64,000 nucleotides of DNA from Lineus longissimus (lineage: Eukaryota; Nemertea; Pilidiophora; Heteronemertea; Lineidae): contig NC_088324.1 in assembly GCF_910592395.1 (NCBI RefSeq), forward strand, positions 2,110,001 to 2,174,000, in the 5' to 3' direction. Below, in pieces: positions 31,880 through 42,509 of this stretch. The number at the start of each line of letters is the position of its first letter. Within the stretch, counting starts at the first letter, position 1. The translations under genes were made by a program, and so were the position numbers. Below the pieces are notes generated by a model that had not been told where the DNA came from, did no database searches, and saw only the letters and a program-made list of their open reading frames with translations.

Positions 31880-33585
31880 ATAATTGAAAATAAAGATCTC
31901 ACTCTTGGATTTGATGCTACAACACAGGAACGTGTTCATGTTAATAGTATTCATGTGACGAGTCCAGCATCATGCCAAGTTCTTGCAGTTGATCAGTTAG
32001 CTGGTGGTACAGCTGAGGACTACGGGGTTCATATTGAAGAAAGCATTGAGTGCCTGACTGATGTTTACTGCCAATTTTACTCCGCAGATTTTTCTGAAAA
32101 CCGAAAGAAAATATTGCAGAGTATTTCTAATACGATGACAGATAGGGCAGCAGTGAATCATGCCACAATTCAGCATCTGGAATTATCTTGGAGAAAGTCG
32201 TTAAATGAACTGAATTGTCACCTGCACCCACTGACACAATTGCAAGTTCCATGAGGTCTACATTAAAGGCTCTTGAACCCGGGGACATCAATAAAAAGCT
32301 CTGGGGTCACGAGAGCATCAGCCATCAATTAGTCCTTGCCGTAAATAAGTTTAGATATAAGGATGGTCGTGGTGATCCGAAAGGTTTTACCACCTACTTG
32401 GATAAAGCTGGCCTACCAAGGGGACTTATTCCACGCTATCGAGGGAACCAGCTCCACATCCTGTTTCACATATGTGGTCAGCTCCATTCTATTTCTAATC
32501 GTGACTTTTTTGAAACTTTGTTTTCAGAAGGAGTTGTTAGCTGTGGGGGTCTTCAGGACAGCCTCAAGCAAGACTTTTTAAATGCATGTGCTAAAGTTGA
32601 AATTCAGATTCGCGGACTCCTTGGTAAGCTCCTCTCTGGTCCATGGATGACAAAATTTTACACGTCAAGTTAGCCATATTGATGGGATTGGTATTGTGAA
32701 GGATGTTGTCAGTGTTTTGAGAAAGTACTCTTCCCAACCCATGGATACACTGTCAGCCAAGACTGACTTCTTTGGAAATGAGCTGAAGAGCACTGATTCA
32801 GTTCTATGCAAATTACAAGAAAAACCTGTGGATGAAGCTTTGTTCCAGACAATGATGGCAGCTTGTCTCTCAAAAGCAGTGGATGTGCTTGAGAGGCAGT
32901 ACCAGAGGTATTTCAGTGCAGATATTTCTGATAAATTGAGGAAAGAAACAGAGTCGGCTCGCTGCCATAATATAGATGCTGAGGCAATTATGGGCATGTT
33001 TAGTGCTGCGAAAAACCGTGCTTCCAATGCTACCATGTGTTATTTGTCCTGCAGGATCCGGGCTCAAAAGAACAAAGTCACTGACTACCTGGATAGTCTG
33101 GAACCTGAAAAAGGAAAAAAATAGTTGAACTTTCTGTGAAATTGGGTAGAAAACACAGACTGAAGAAGTGCAGAAATCAAGGCAGAGATTTCAAAATGTT
33201 TGGCAAGCAAACTACAAAAGAAAAAATCAGTAGATAGAAAGAAACTGGATCGGGTTCTGAGAACTTGTGTTAAAGAGTCTTTGGACATTGCTCAGCAGCC
33301 AGAATTTGGGGACATTGAACTTGATGTTCTTCGAGGTGTCAATGATATCTTGGCTGGCAAGATCATTGGCCACCAGATTTCACATGTCTGGTATGATGAG
33401 GACACAGAAGAGAAAGTTGTGTAGTCTGGGAAAATTGAAAAACTCTTAAAAAGGAATGGGGGAACATACCGCATTGGATATTGGCAAGATGGAGAAACTT
33501 ATGAGGACGATGCCGAGGATTTTGACATTTCCAAGTATTCTCTGGCCATTGATGTGATCTGTGGGGACTTGATAATATCATAAAA
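31880..33585 (+). pseudogene. Degenerate DDE/RNase H-like transposase, second subfamily
   Basis: Relative of the gene at 24637-28522 but closer to another branch. In order: LTLGFDATT (first Asp, about 31900), NTMTDRAAVNH (second Asp, about 32135), LNCHLHPL (CxxH, about 32210), KLWGHES and GLIPRYRGNQLHILFH. After a frame change near 32665 come SPWM/DFFG-type segments and DAEAIMGMFSAAKNRASNAT (candidate Glu, about 32970), then a C-terminal YRIGYWQDGETYEDDAEDFD. There are frameshifts near 32215 and 32670 and stops at 33121 and 33422. The N-terminal third is missing, perhaps displaced by the CR1 insertion ending at 31455. Confidence 0.7.
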
Positions 33586-34114
33586 ACGACTGTGTGTACA
33601 TTGTAAATAGGTAAAAATGGCATTTTTAGACTCTATTTATATTTTGAATAGGTGAGAATATTTACAATGCAAATAAGGTGAAATAAACACTAGTTTGTGA
33701 TTTATTTAGTATATGTGTCTTTTGTTTGAAAATTTCAAATTAAAATTTCAGATTGAGGGTGTATTGTAACAGGTATTGCACTGGAAACAGTTGCAAATGG
33801 TTGTGTTTTAGAAAGGCTTTCTTCACTGAAAATTTTATCAAAATCCATTGAATAACAAAAAAGTTATGACACTTTGAAGTTCAAAACTACTCGGAAAGGT
33901 CACAACTTTTTATGACTTTCCTATTATAAAACAATACCATAATTAGGCCCGTTTCCTGGTCTATTAATTACCATAACTTTTTTTATTAGTTGAGGTATCA
34001 CAGTTGATCTATATATCATTTTAAAGCTTATTCAGAGCTCTTTCTAATAATACTAAAACTGGGCTAATATCTTCAGTTTGAAATTTTTACTCACATACCT
34101 AATAAAGACTGTTG
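33586..34114. other. AT-rich stretch without recognised features
   Basis: Likely 3' flank of the transposase copy. Contains AATAAA at about 33680. No coding signal. Confidence 0.4.
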
Positions 34115-34117
34115 AAA

Positions 34118-34700
34118 AGAACTGTGGACGAGCCCCAAAAGAAGTGGCAGAACTTGGTGACTGTGATGAAGGAAGATTACCGTGCTTACAGTAATGGCCT
34201 TCAAAAAAAAGGTACATGCCAGATTATCAGTTGAAATTAAATATTTTTGATCAATTGAAAAGACAGCCTATTTTAACAGGCATACATGAATGGATCGTCA
34301 TCATTAATGACATACACTTTTCAATATGCTATCACCTCTGAACGGACATCCTACAGAACTAAAGCACCCAATGCATATACATGTACGTATATCAACGATG
34401 CGATTCACAAGTTCAACAAATATGAAAATTAATATCCCATGAATCAAGTCAAAAGAAAATTGAAATCGCTGTCCTACAGTAAATGTTCGCATAAATTAAA
34501 TACGTATATTCGAACATTTACTGTTGAACGTTTACTGCAGATATTGTCAACATCATGTATTTTCAATTGCAGGTGGTGGCCCCCTCCTGAAGAGCCATCT
34601 ATTATTTCACAGAAAGTTGCCGCTGTGATTTGGGAGGACGATCCTACTGTTCATGGCATAGATGGTGGGTACGACAGCAGCCGCAGTGTCCCAAAAATCA
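34118..34700 (+). pseudogene. Two-exon remnant of a Myb/SANT-like DNA-binding protein
   Basis: A first exon-like piece (34118-34211) encodes KKWQNLVTVMKEDYRAYSNG, like the end of Myb/SANT-like domains found in Harbinger-associated and NAIF1-type proteins. It ends at a GTACAT donor. After TTTTCAATTGCAG at 34573 a second piece encodes PPPEEPSIISQKVAAVI. Joining them at the splice sites puts the second piece one base out of frame, in a C-run (GGCCCCCTCC), so a one-base loss or a sequencing error is likely. No transposase is nearby. Confidence 0.45.
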
Positions 34701-35038
34701 GTAAACCCGTCTCATTGAACGAAAGGTACGAGCGTTTTCAGCAGGTACAATACCTTCCAAGCTTTCCTGCAAAAATATTTCGAATAACAAAACCTTTTAA
34801 ATAAATTTTACTAATCCATTGATAAGTCATAGTCACCCAATCCCTGCCCAGCATTGCCGCAAGTGCCTGTGAAGGATAAAGAATTTATTACGGCACATCC
34901 AGACACTAGTTCCTAGCAGCCGTCACAACAAACCTGACCGACTTAAGAGTTCAGGTCAGATTAATTCAACACAACGCAATGTGAGATGTATGACTCATAC
35001 TTCCCTCTTTGAGCCTTTACATCGTGGCCGGGGAGAAT

Positions 35039-35261
35039 GTCACAGACTGACAGCTAGTTAATGGTAATTGGAGTTAGGCCCGCCTCCACCCACCTCATTG
35101 GACACCAACTCTCTGATTGGTTACTATAGCATTATCATTATCCACTGGTCCTCTGACCCATGTATCTTTGGTTATTAAAGTTAGTTAGCGTAGAGACATC
35201 ATAGATGAAACACCGTCTTGCTTGCCCATCCTTTCAATTCGAACCTTTTCAAGTGCTACAG
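35039..35261 (+). repeat. Possible LTR (TGTCACAG...GTGCTACA)
   Basis: A 223-bp segment starting TG and ending CA has two ATTGG (inverted CCAAT) boxes and an ATTAAA signal. It lies upstream of the BEL/Pao gag at 36232, with other fragments in between. No second LTR copy or target duplication was found in the window, so this remains tentative. Confidence 0.25.
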
Positions 35262-35264
35262 CAC

Positions 35265-35790
35265 AACATAGTGATAAAAATGATGATGTTGATAATATTG
35301 CTCCTCCTATTAGGCGAAGAGGTCGTCAAGCCTGCAGCTCATGTTTTTGATTGGGCCAAGCTGGGTCCTCAAGTAAATCTCAACATTTAACCCTTTGCAT
35401 CATGGACAACCAGGTACGAAAACTGGTGCAATTGACCCTGATCATGATAAACCCATTGACTACTTCTATAAGTTATTTCCTGTTGGGCTATTTACTCTTA
35501 TGGCACATGAGACTAATGAATATGCCCTGCAGTATTTTGATAAGCCTCTTGATGTGTCAGTATCATCAAGGTTCAGCAAATGGAAGGACACTACAGAAGA
35601 AGAGATGAAAATGTTTGTTACCATCGAGATTGGCATGGGTCTCTGCTCTAAAAATCGACTTCCTGATTACTGGGATAGATTCTGACTAACTGAAACTTCG
35701 GCTTACACTGAAGTGATGCCACGGGACCGCATTCAAATCCTACATTCATTTTAGATCTTCAATGACAACGAAGAACAATATCCGAAGGGT
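35265..35790 (+). pseudogene. piggyBac transposase N-terminal fragment
   Basis: An acidic stretch and APPIRRRGRQ are followed by the conserved N-terminal piggyBac block: PIDYFYKLFP, ETNEYALQYF, EEEMKMFVTIEIGMGL, LPDYWDRF, then MPRDRIQILHS and FNDNEEQYP in broken frames. Stops occur near 35683 and 35752. The catalytic Asp region is absent. A TTAACCCTTTGCA, resembling a piggyBac terminus, lies inside at 35388, hinting at a second, overlapping piggyBac end. Confidence 0.65.
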
Positions 35791-35794
35791 CATG

Positions 35795-35950
35795 CGAACT
35801 ATGATCCATTGTACATTGTACAAAATCTCAAAGATCCGTAGACACCTTGACAATAAAACTTGTGCCCGTGTAATTAATGCCCTTGTAACATCAAGATTAG
35901 ATTTTCAAAACAGCTTACTATTAGGATTAAGGAAAGACCTCACTTACCCC
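35795..35950 (+). pseudogene. CR1/RTE-like RT scrap
   Basis: The frame encodes LYKISKIRRHLDNKTCARVI followed by NALVTSRLDFQNSLLLGL, the conserved segment just C-terminal of the RT core in CR1-like LINEs (compare LYKIRQIRRFLSPESTTTLV at about 30850). Only about 50 residues remain, fused to the piggyBac scrap. Confidence 0.65.
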
Positions 35951-36231
35951 ATGTGGACCAAAGGAGAGTCCACATTTAGTTCAACAAGGTTCTGACTCAG
36001 TTCAAGGAGCTGATTCAGTTGAAGGACAGTTCAAAGGGAGCTGCATTCTGAAGAATACGCTTCAAAGATACGTATTGGACCGCGGACTACGGATCAAGGC
36101 ATTCGTGGACTTGATGGCGACAGAAGAAGAAGGATTTCAACCGACAGGAATCGACCGGACTGAAAGTTTAAACAGAACTCTCTACTGGTGACATTCAAAG
36201 GACTGACGTTGTTATCCACTAAAGGTTTAAA

Positions 36232-37722
36232 ATGGCAGACTCAGAAATGAAACTGTTGAAGAAGCAACGTAGTGTTGCTAAGGGACTTGTGACGAGGACT
36301 CTTAAGGGTGTTGAAAGCATTAGGTTGGATGTAGAACACTTACCTCAGGTGATGGAAATCAGTGAGAAAGTAGGCAAGTATTTTGATCAGTTCTTGGCAT
36401 GTCATCTCATAATAGGTATCATTCTGCTTTAGTATCCTTGATGAAATAAGGAAATCCAATGAGTATTGTGACAAGGTTATTTGCCTCATGTGCGCATTCA
36501 GGGCTGATATTTCTGCTTGGGTTGATTATGCTGAACAAATGGCAATTGATGCAACTCGGTCAGAATCTTTGGTCAGTGTCCAACCTCAGGATTCAGTTTC
36601 AAATGTAGGGTCTGATAGGTCTGCCAAGAGCATGAAAAGTGGTTCTAGCAAGACTAGAAGTTCCACCAGCAGCAGGTTATCGTACGCCCGTTTGGAAGCT
36701 GCCACCTCCAAGAACGCCAGGCCCTTGCCAAGAAGGAGCTTGAATTGACCCAGGAGAAAGAGGCCCTAGAGCTGAAGACACAGGTCGCAAAAGCATGTGC
36801 CAAGGAGAAGGCCTACCAGGACCACTCCCTCGTCAAACCTGTAGATGTACAGGATGTTCATGTCCTTGATGAGTCATGGAAGTCAAGCCTCAATCCGGAC
36901 ATACCTCCCTTCAGGCCTAGAATGCCAAGTCAGACGTGCCATAGTAAGCCCAAGCAAGAATCACCTGTCACACGAGAGGTAAAGTTTACCGATGGTCCTG
37001 TATTTAGACAACCCACATCAAGCCGCCCAGCTGGCAGTGATGGAGCGTGCCATCAACATCAACACGGATGCCAATTACCAGAAGTTTCGAATATCACAAC
37101 AACAGAGTCTAACACTCATCACAATAGTAGGCCTAATGACACTTACCAGGTCAAGGATGCATGCTCACCAGAAAGTCAAGATGTAAGTTTGGCTATGTCA
37201 ACCTAACCGGATGCATTGTTGCGAGTTCTCGACCAAGGGCAGAAGCAACAACAACTGCTTCTGGACACCTTACAGCTCCCCAAGGTTGACTTGATGACGT
37301 TCGATGGTGATCCATCGAAGTATTGGATGTCCATCAGAGCATTTGAACACTCTGTGGCCAAACACACCCTAGATGACAGTGTCAAACTTAGCAGGCTATT
37401 GAGGTTCAGTACTGGCAAGGCCAGGCGAGTGATAGAAAGCTGTGCAGTGAAAGAGCCTGATGCAGGCTATAAGTTAGCCAGGAGCCTATTGAAGGATAGG
37501 TTTGGTAACAATTTCGCAGTGTCCCAAACTTGGGTGGACAAGATAACAAATAGGAAACCCATTAGGGCCTCTGATCCGGAAGCTTTAAGGGATTTGACCG
37601 ATTACCTGCGGAATTGTGTTGAAACATTGACATCTATGGGTAGGCAAGATAGGTTTAATGAGAACAGCCTAGTTCAGATAATCAAAAGGTTGCCACCCCT
37701 TCTAAAAACTAGAAATATATAA
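36232..37722 (+). pseudogene. BEL/Pao retrotransposon gag, degenerate
   Basis: Three frames in the same orientation build one gag. The N-terminal part begins MADSEMKLLKKQRSVAKGLV. A Ser-rich segment (36488-36748) is followed by a charged helical segment (KELELTQEKEALELKTQV). The DUF1759-like core lies at 37216-37722, with LPKVDLMTFDGDPSKYWMSI, KLSRLLRFSTGKARRVIESC and LKDRFGNNFAVSQTWVDKIT. Stops and shifts occur at about 36432, 36746 and 37206. After 37722 the element is replaced by satellite repeats; protease, RT and integrase are not here. Confidence 0.8.
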
Positions 37723-37725
37723 CGC

Positions 37726-39014
37726 AATTGGGGCAAATTGCGAATGTATGCCCCCGCTCTAGTTCTTCAGTTAACAATCTGAATACCAAAATCTAAGCTG
37801 GCTGCTGGCAGCCATATTGGATTTGGAACACGACCAAAAATTGATAGAGAGCATCCCCTGAATGACCATTGCACCACAAAAGTTTGAAGTGTGTCAAACC
37901 TCTAGTTCTTCAGTTAACAATCGGAATACCAAAATCTAAGTTGGCTGCTGGCAGCCATATTGAATTTTGGGTCAGGCCCAAAATCGACAGGGAACCTCCC
38001 CTACACAACCTCATCACACCACAAAAGTTTCAGGTCTGTCACTCCCTTGGTTCTTGAGTTACAGGTCGGAATGCGAAAAACCAAGTCGGGCCTGGCAGCC
38101 ATCTTGGATTTCAGATCGGGCCCAAAATGGATAGGGAACCTCCCCTACACTAGGTAATAACACCACATAAGTTTCAGGTCTGTCACTCACTCGGTTCTTA
38201 ATTTACGGGGCGGAATACAAATCACCAAGTCGGGGACCTGGTGGCCATCTTTGATTTCGGGTCTGGCCCAAAATTGATAGGGAACCTCCCCTACCATAGA
38301 CCATTACACCACAAAAGTTTGAAGACTGTCTGACCTCTGGTTCTCCAGTTAACGAGCGGAATGCCAAAATCTAAGATGGTGGCTGGCGGCCATCTTTGAT
38401 TTCGGGTCGGGCCTAAAATCGATAGGGAACCTTCCCTACCATAGACCATTACGCCACAAAAGTTTGAAGACTGTTGGACCTCCGGTTCTCCAGTTAACGA
38501 GCGGAATGCGAAAATCTAAGATGGTGGCTGGCGGCCATCTTTGATTTTGGGTCGGGACCAAAATCGATAGGGAACCTCCCCTACCATAGACCATCACACC
38601 ACAAAAGTTTGAAGACTGTTGGACCTCGGGTTCTCCAGTTAACGAGCGGAATGCGAAAATCTAAGATGGTGGCTGGCGGCCATCTTTGATTTCGGGTCGG
38701 GCCCAAAATCGATAGGGAACCTCCCCTACCATAGACCATCACACCACAAAAGTTTGAAGACTGTTGGACCTCTGGTTCTCTAGTAAACGAGCGGAATGCG
38801 AAAATCGAAGATGGCGGCTGGCGGCCATATTGGATTTTGGAACGCGCCAAAAAACAATAGGGACCCTTTGACACACTAGGCCTACACCCCCTAAAAATTT
38901 CAAGTCAGCCGAGCAAGGGGTTCTTAAGTTATAGTCTGGAATTCAGTGCGGCGGACGCGGACGCGGCCGGAAACCACCCAAGTACATAATGCCCCCACTT
39001 TTGCGGGGGCATAA
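37726..39014. mobile_element. Satellite-type non-autonomous element: 145-bp array ending in a GC hairpin
   Basis: About eight tandem units of 145 bp; the phrase CACAAAAGTTTGAAGACTG recurs at 38310, 38455, 38600 and 38745. They contain TTCTCCAGTTAACGAGCGGA and GCTGGCGGCCATCTTTGAT. The block opens with GAATGTATGCCCCCGCTC and closes with a GCGGACGCGGACGCGG tract, then ATGCCCCCACTTTTGCGGGGGCAT, an 8-bp-stem hairpin, then AATAA. The matching GCCCCCGC ends suggest a defined mobile unit. There is no coding capacity. Confidence 0.7.
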
Positions 39015-39314
39015 TAAGTGAAGGGTTTTCTAAGGTATTTGTAGGGTACTCAAGGGTAAAGTCATTTCTGAGGGGTAAAATGTAGGGTAAACTTTAGGGT
39101 ATATTTTTGTGAGGTAAACTGAATGGTAAATTGAAAGGTAAACGTGTGGGGTACTTCTTCTGAGAGGTAAATTGAAGGGTACTCTTCAATGATTTTTTTC
39201 TGAAAGGTAAATCCCAATGGTAGATTGTAGGGTATTATTTGCTGTGAGGTAAAATGAATGGTATTTTCCTAGGGTATATCTGTGAAGGGTAAATCTCAAT
39301 GGTAGATATTAGGG
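39015..39314. repeat. Degenerate GGGTA/GGTAAA-rich tandem array (host of later insertions)
   Basis: Units such as AGGGTATATTTTTGTGAGGTAAACTGAATGG repeat irregularly. The array continues at 46513-46566 and 48835-49030 once the Ngaro-type element and the MITE trimer are removed, so it is one block split by two insertions. Confidence 0.7.
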
Positions 39315-39383
39315 TATTCCGAGTGGTGTGACGTCACCAAGCGTGTTCGAAGCGAGACCAACTTATTCATATGTTCTTTGGAA
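39315..39383 (+). repeat. A1 terminal repeat of the Ngaro-type element
   Basis: 69 bp starting TATTCCGAGTGGTGTGACGT, repeated at 46181-46249 with one mismatch (ACTTATTC against ACATATTC). Contains a TGACGTCA palindrome (CRE-like) at 39330-39337. Confidence 0.85.
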
Positions 39384-39463
39384 CGCACGGGCGCAGGACG
39401 TGCGTCCAGCGCGCTGCGGCAGTTCGACCGGCCAACTGGGATTGGCTGTGCTTGGTAAGTATT

Positions 39464-39756
39464 TGAACCTTGCGGTTCGGGTGGTAATCTTTCAAAGATG
39501 GACCACACTTGATTGGGAATCATTAGATTGCCCATAGTTGAACCTTTCGGAGGTTAACAAATTGGATGGCGATCTTGGCGAAGATGGGCCACAGATGGTG
39601 GGGATCTTCGGGATCGCCTACGCATACTAGCTAGAACCTTTCGGAGGTTTAGTTTTGGAATGGTAATCTTCTCGAAGATAGGCCATAGGGATTCATACTT
39701 GAACCTTTCGGAGGTTAAATTTGGATGGCGCTCTTTGCAAAGAGCACACGCACACT
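39464..39756 (+). promoter_or_regulatory. Leader with four repeats of a paired stem-loop
   Basis: Four imperfect repeats (about 39464, 39539, 39633 and 39710) each carry two hairpins. Stem I is GAACC-TTGC-GGTTC in repeat 1 and AACCT-TTCGG-AGGTT in repeats 2-4. Stem II is ATCTT-n-AAGAT in repeats 1-3 and GCTCTT-TGCA-AAGAGC in repeat 4. The base changes are compensated, which argues for selected RNA structure in the transcript leader, perhaps for packaging, priming or translation. It lies between A1 and the gag start. Confidence 0.5.
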
Positions 39757-40358
39757 GAGAACCTCAAGAATACTACCTAGTATCGAAGGCGGAGGAAATG
39801 ATAGATTATTTGGCTCGACCATTTTGGAAACCATTCCGGTTTCTTTGCTTGGGTGATGTTTGGCGATCTAATATGATCCTTCCCCCCAGCTATCATGGTG
39901 CAGGCACTTGGTGCAGACATTCAATAAAATGTATGTTTAGGAAAGCCCAAGCGCTGAGAGCAATAAGAGATTGTTGCGGCTATTGTTTTTGGGTCGCTGG
40001 TAGGGTGTAGTGTAGGGGCTTTATATAATCTATAGGGGCAATCGGCTTACGACCCCGGTCATAGTTCAATGGAGTGGAGCGGTTTTGTTGTTCGTTTTCG
40101 TTTGGCCCTTTTGTTCCCGGCGAAAGAAGGAGAAGTCGGAATGTCGACGTGTCATTTGTTTGGAGAGTCAGTGTTTTTCCTCTTACCCTGAAAGGTATCG
40201 GGGAGTATGTTTCGGGTTGTTGTTGGTGCTCGGCGAGGGGATATTGCCCGAAGGCGGAGATTACATAAGAGAGTCATTTGACAACGTGTTGAGGGTCCTT
40301 GAGATCAGAATAAATTCTTGGGTGCGCGTAGGGCGAGCCATTCGCTACTTGATTCAAG

Positions 40359-42041
40359 ATGACGGACACATCGGACAACGTTGCTTCTGTCGCGGGCCCA
40401 TCTACCCCGAAGGTGTGGCTCCGGGATAGACACTCTCTGAAGGGAAAAGACATCTTACCGGTCGTGTTGCGGCTGAAAGCGTTAGAACAGGTACCGGAGG
40501 AGGATTTTGCAAGTCCCTCAAAACGCTACCCGTTGGCAACATTCACGGAAAAGGACTTGGAGAAGCAGATCCTGGCGCTAACTGGATATGAAATGAAGGT
40601 AGGAATTTCCCCCTTTTTTCCTTTGGTTTGGGGGTCACTGTTTTTTGAATGGTGAGGCTAGACCCTTATTGGGGAATATAGCCGATGGAAACAAATTTTA
40701 GAAGTTTAGCCAGCCGACTACGGATGAAAGCCTCCAGGTCTCAAAGAGGCAGACTTGTCTTTGTTTTGTTTTTTCTCCGTTTCTCAGAGGATGATGAGGA
40801 TGGTAATTGTAGGTAATGGTGATGATGATGTTTCCGGTGATGATGATGATGATATAGACTGATAAAGTATACATGGTGTTTTTTTTTCTTTCTTTCCCAT
40901 ATCAGGTTCTATTGGACATGGGGGCGAAAGAAGACACGTTTCGTAATAAGAGACTGGTTGTACACTGCGCTATCATGGAGGCGAACCAGGGCGGAGCTCC
41001 AGACGCCCAGGTCTTGTCCACGGGAGCCACACTGACGCCAGAGGATAAGGGAAAAGGGAAAGGCACAAAGAGGGTAAGTGTTGGGGCCCTCTCTTTTTTT
41101 CCCGCAAAAAGGAAAGTGTTTAATTGAAAGGTGATGACGCTGCATGGCAGGTAATGGCGTATTTGAGGTTATTCCTTTCCCTGCATAGGCTAAACCTAGG
41201 TCATATAGCGTAGGTGACTATCGGAACATCAATATTATAGGGCAACGAAACTAACACGCCAGGCAAACACGGAATTACCATTGACCACACGATATACTGT
41301 TAGTGATTAAGAATTTGAAAGGCGCGGTTGTTTTGGTTTTTTTTACCTAAAAACTATGGCCTTTTTCAGGCGACTCCGCACGACGATTCTGGGGAAGCGC
41401 AGCCGAATTCGGTTTCCGGCTCTACTGGCTCTACTAAGACTGCTTCGACCACGGACAGTGCTGACGGTGGCGATCGCTTGTCCAGAATGGAGGCGGACCT
41501 AAAGAATCTAAAGGAAGCGGGGGATGCGGGATCGGTGCAATTCGCGCTGAAACAGGTGAGGGCCCTGGCTTTAAGATCTTCCACGGATAACGGTGTTTTG
41601 TTGGCCTCTATGGAAACTCTACACGACGCGGCCGTTATTGCCGGAAGTTCGGAGGCTTCGCTGTACAAGATGACTTTAAAGGCTTGCAGGGAGAACGATG
41701 GGGCGGGTTACCCACTGCACACGCTTGTTACTAAAATGATCGGGGATGAACAGTCGAGGAAAGCTCAGACGGCGATCGATGCTTGGCAAAAATCCGCTCG
41801 CAAAGCTAAGAAAATGAAAGAAGAGACCGAGGAGAGGAAAAAACCGGGGAAGTGGGATCATTCTGGTGAAAAATCTACCTCTCCTTGGTCCCACGCTCAG
41901 GGTTATGGAGCGAGGTGCAGATCATATGGGGGAAGAGGGAGGCGAGGGGGCTCTTCGGGCTGCTTTGTCTGTAAATCATTAGATCATTTTGTACGTGATT
42001 GCCCTCATAATTCATATAACAAGGTGGTTAAGAAGGAATAG
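40359..42041 (+). CDS. Gag-like protein of the Ngaro-type element, three exons, CCHC knuckle
   Basis: Exon-like frames are 40359-40599 (ends ...LTGYEMK before GTAGGA), 40906-41072 (after TTTCCCATATCAG, before GTAAGTG) and 41370-42041 (after TTTTTCAG). The last exon has a Ser/Thr-rich start, an alpha-helical middle (LSRMEADLKNLKEAGDAGSV, ALKQVRALALRSS), a Lys/Glu-rich stretch, an Arg-Gly patch and a CCHC zinc knuckle, CFVCKSLDHFVRDC, before the stop. This is a usual gag layout. Intron phases look compatible but were not proven. Introns in tyrosine-recombinase retrotransposons are known but uncommon. Confidence 0.65.
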
Positions 42042-42509
42042 GTCGGTAATTTGTTACAAATGGCTTCCGTGAGTTGTTGTTTTTTTTTTGTTTTTGTTTT
42101 TTCCCTTTTTTTTTTCTCTCTTTCTTTGTAGGAGGTAGTTTACTTGGGACAAGACCTCGGAGTGATGAATAGTGCCCCTCATTCACCTAGTAACAATTCG
42201 TCTATCAGACGCCCTCTCTGGTGAATAGGAAATTCGGGCAATCGGGCTGACTATCATGGCGGCATGCCGCGCTAATGGGTCCATCCTTTAGGTCTAAAGT
42301 GTGTTGTGTCCATTATCAGCTCTGGCGTAACGATCTAGGGGACCATGATTTTCCGCTATCTGGGGATACTAAGCCTCGTGGGTAACACCACCTTGAGATG
42401 GCGGGGAGTTTTAGGTCTGCCTCTGTGGTCTTAGAGACGCGGTTGGTTGGGAAATAATGCTCTTTCCCGGATACCCATATTGACTTATATTCCTCTTGAT
42501 ATATTACAG

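Noticed and set aside
37726-38935. CRISPR-like array (regular 145-bp spacing)
   Set aside because: Units are repeated in full with no variable spacers, in a eukaryotic genome; this is a satellite.
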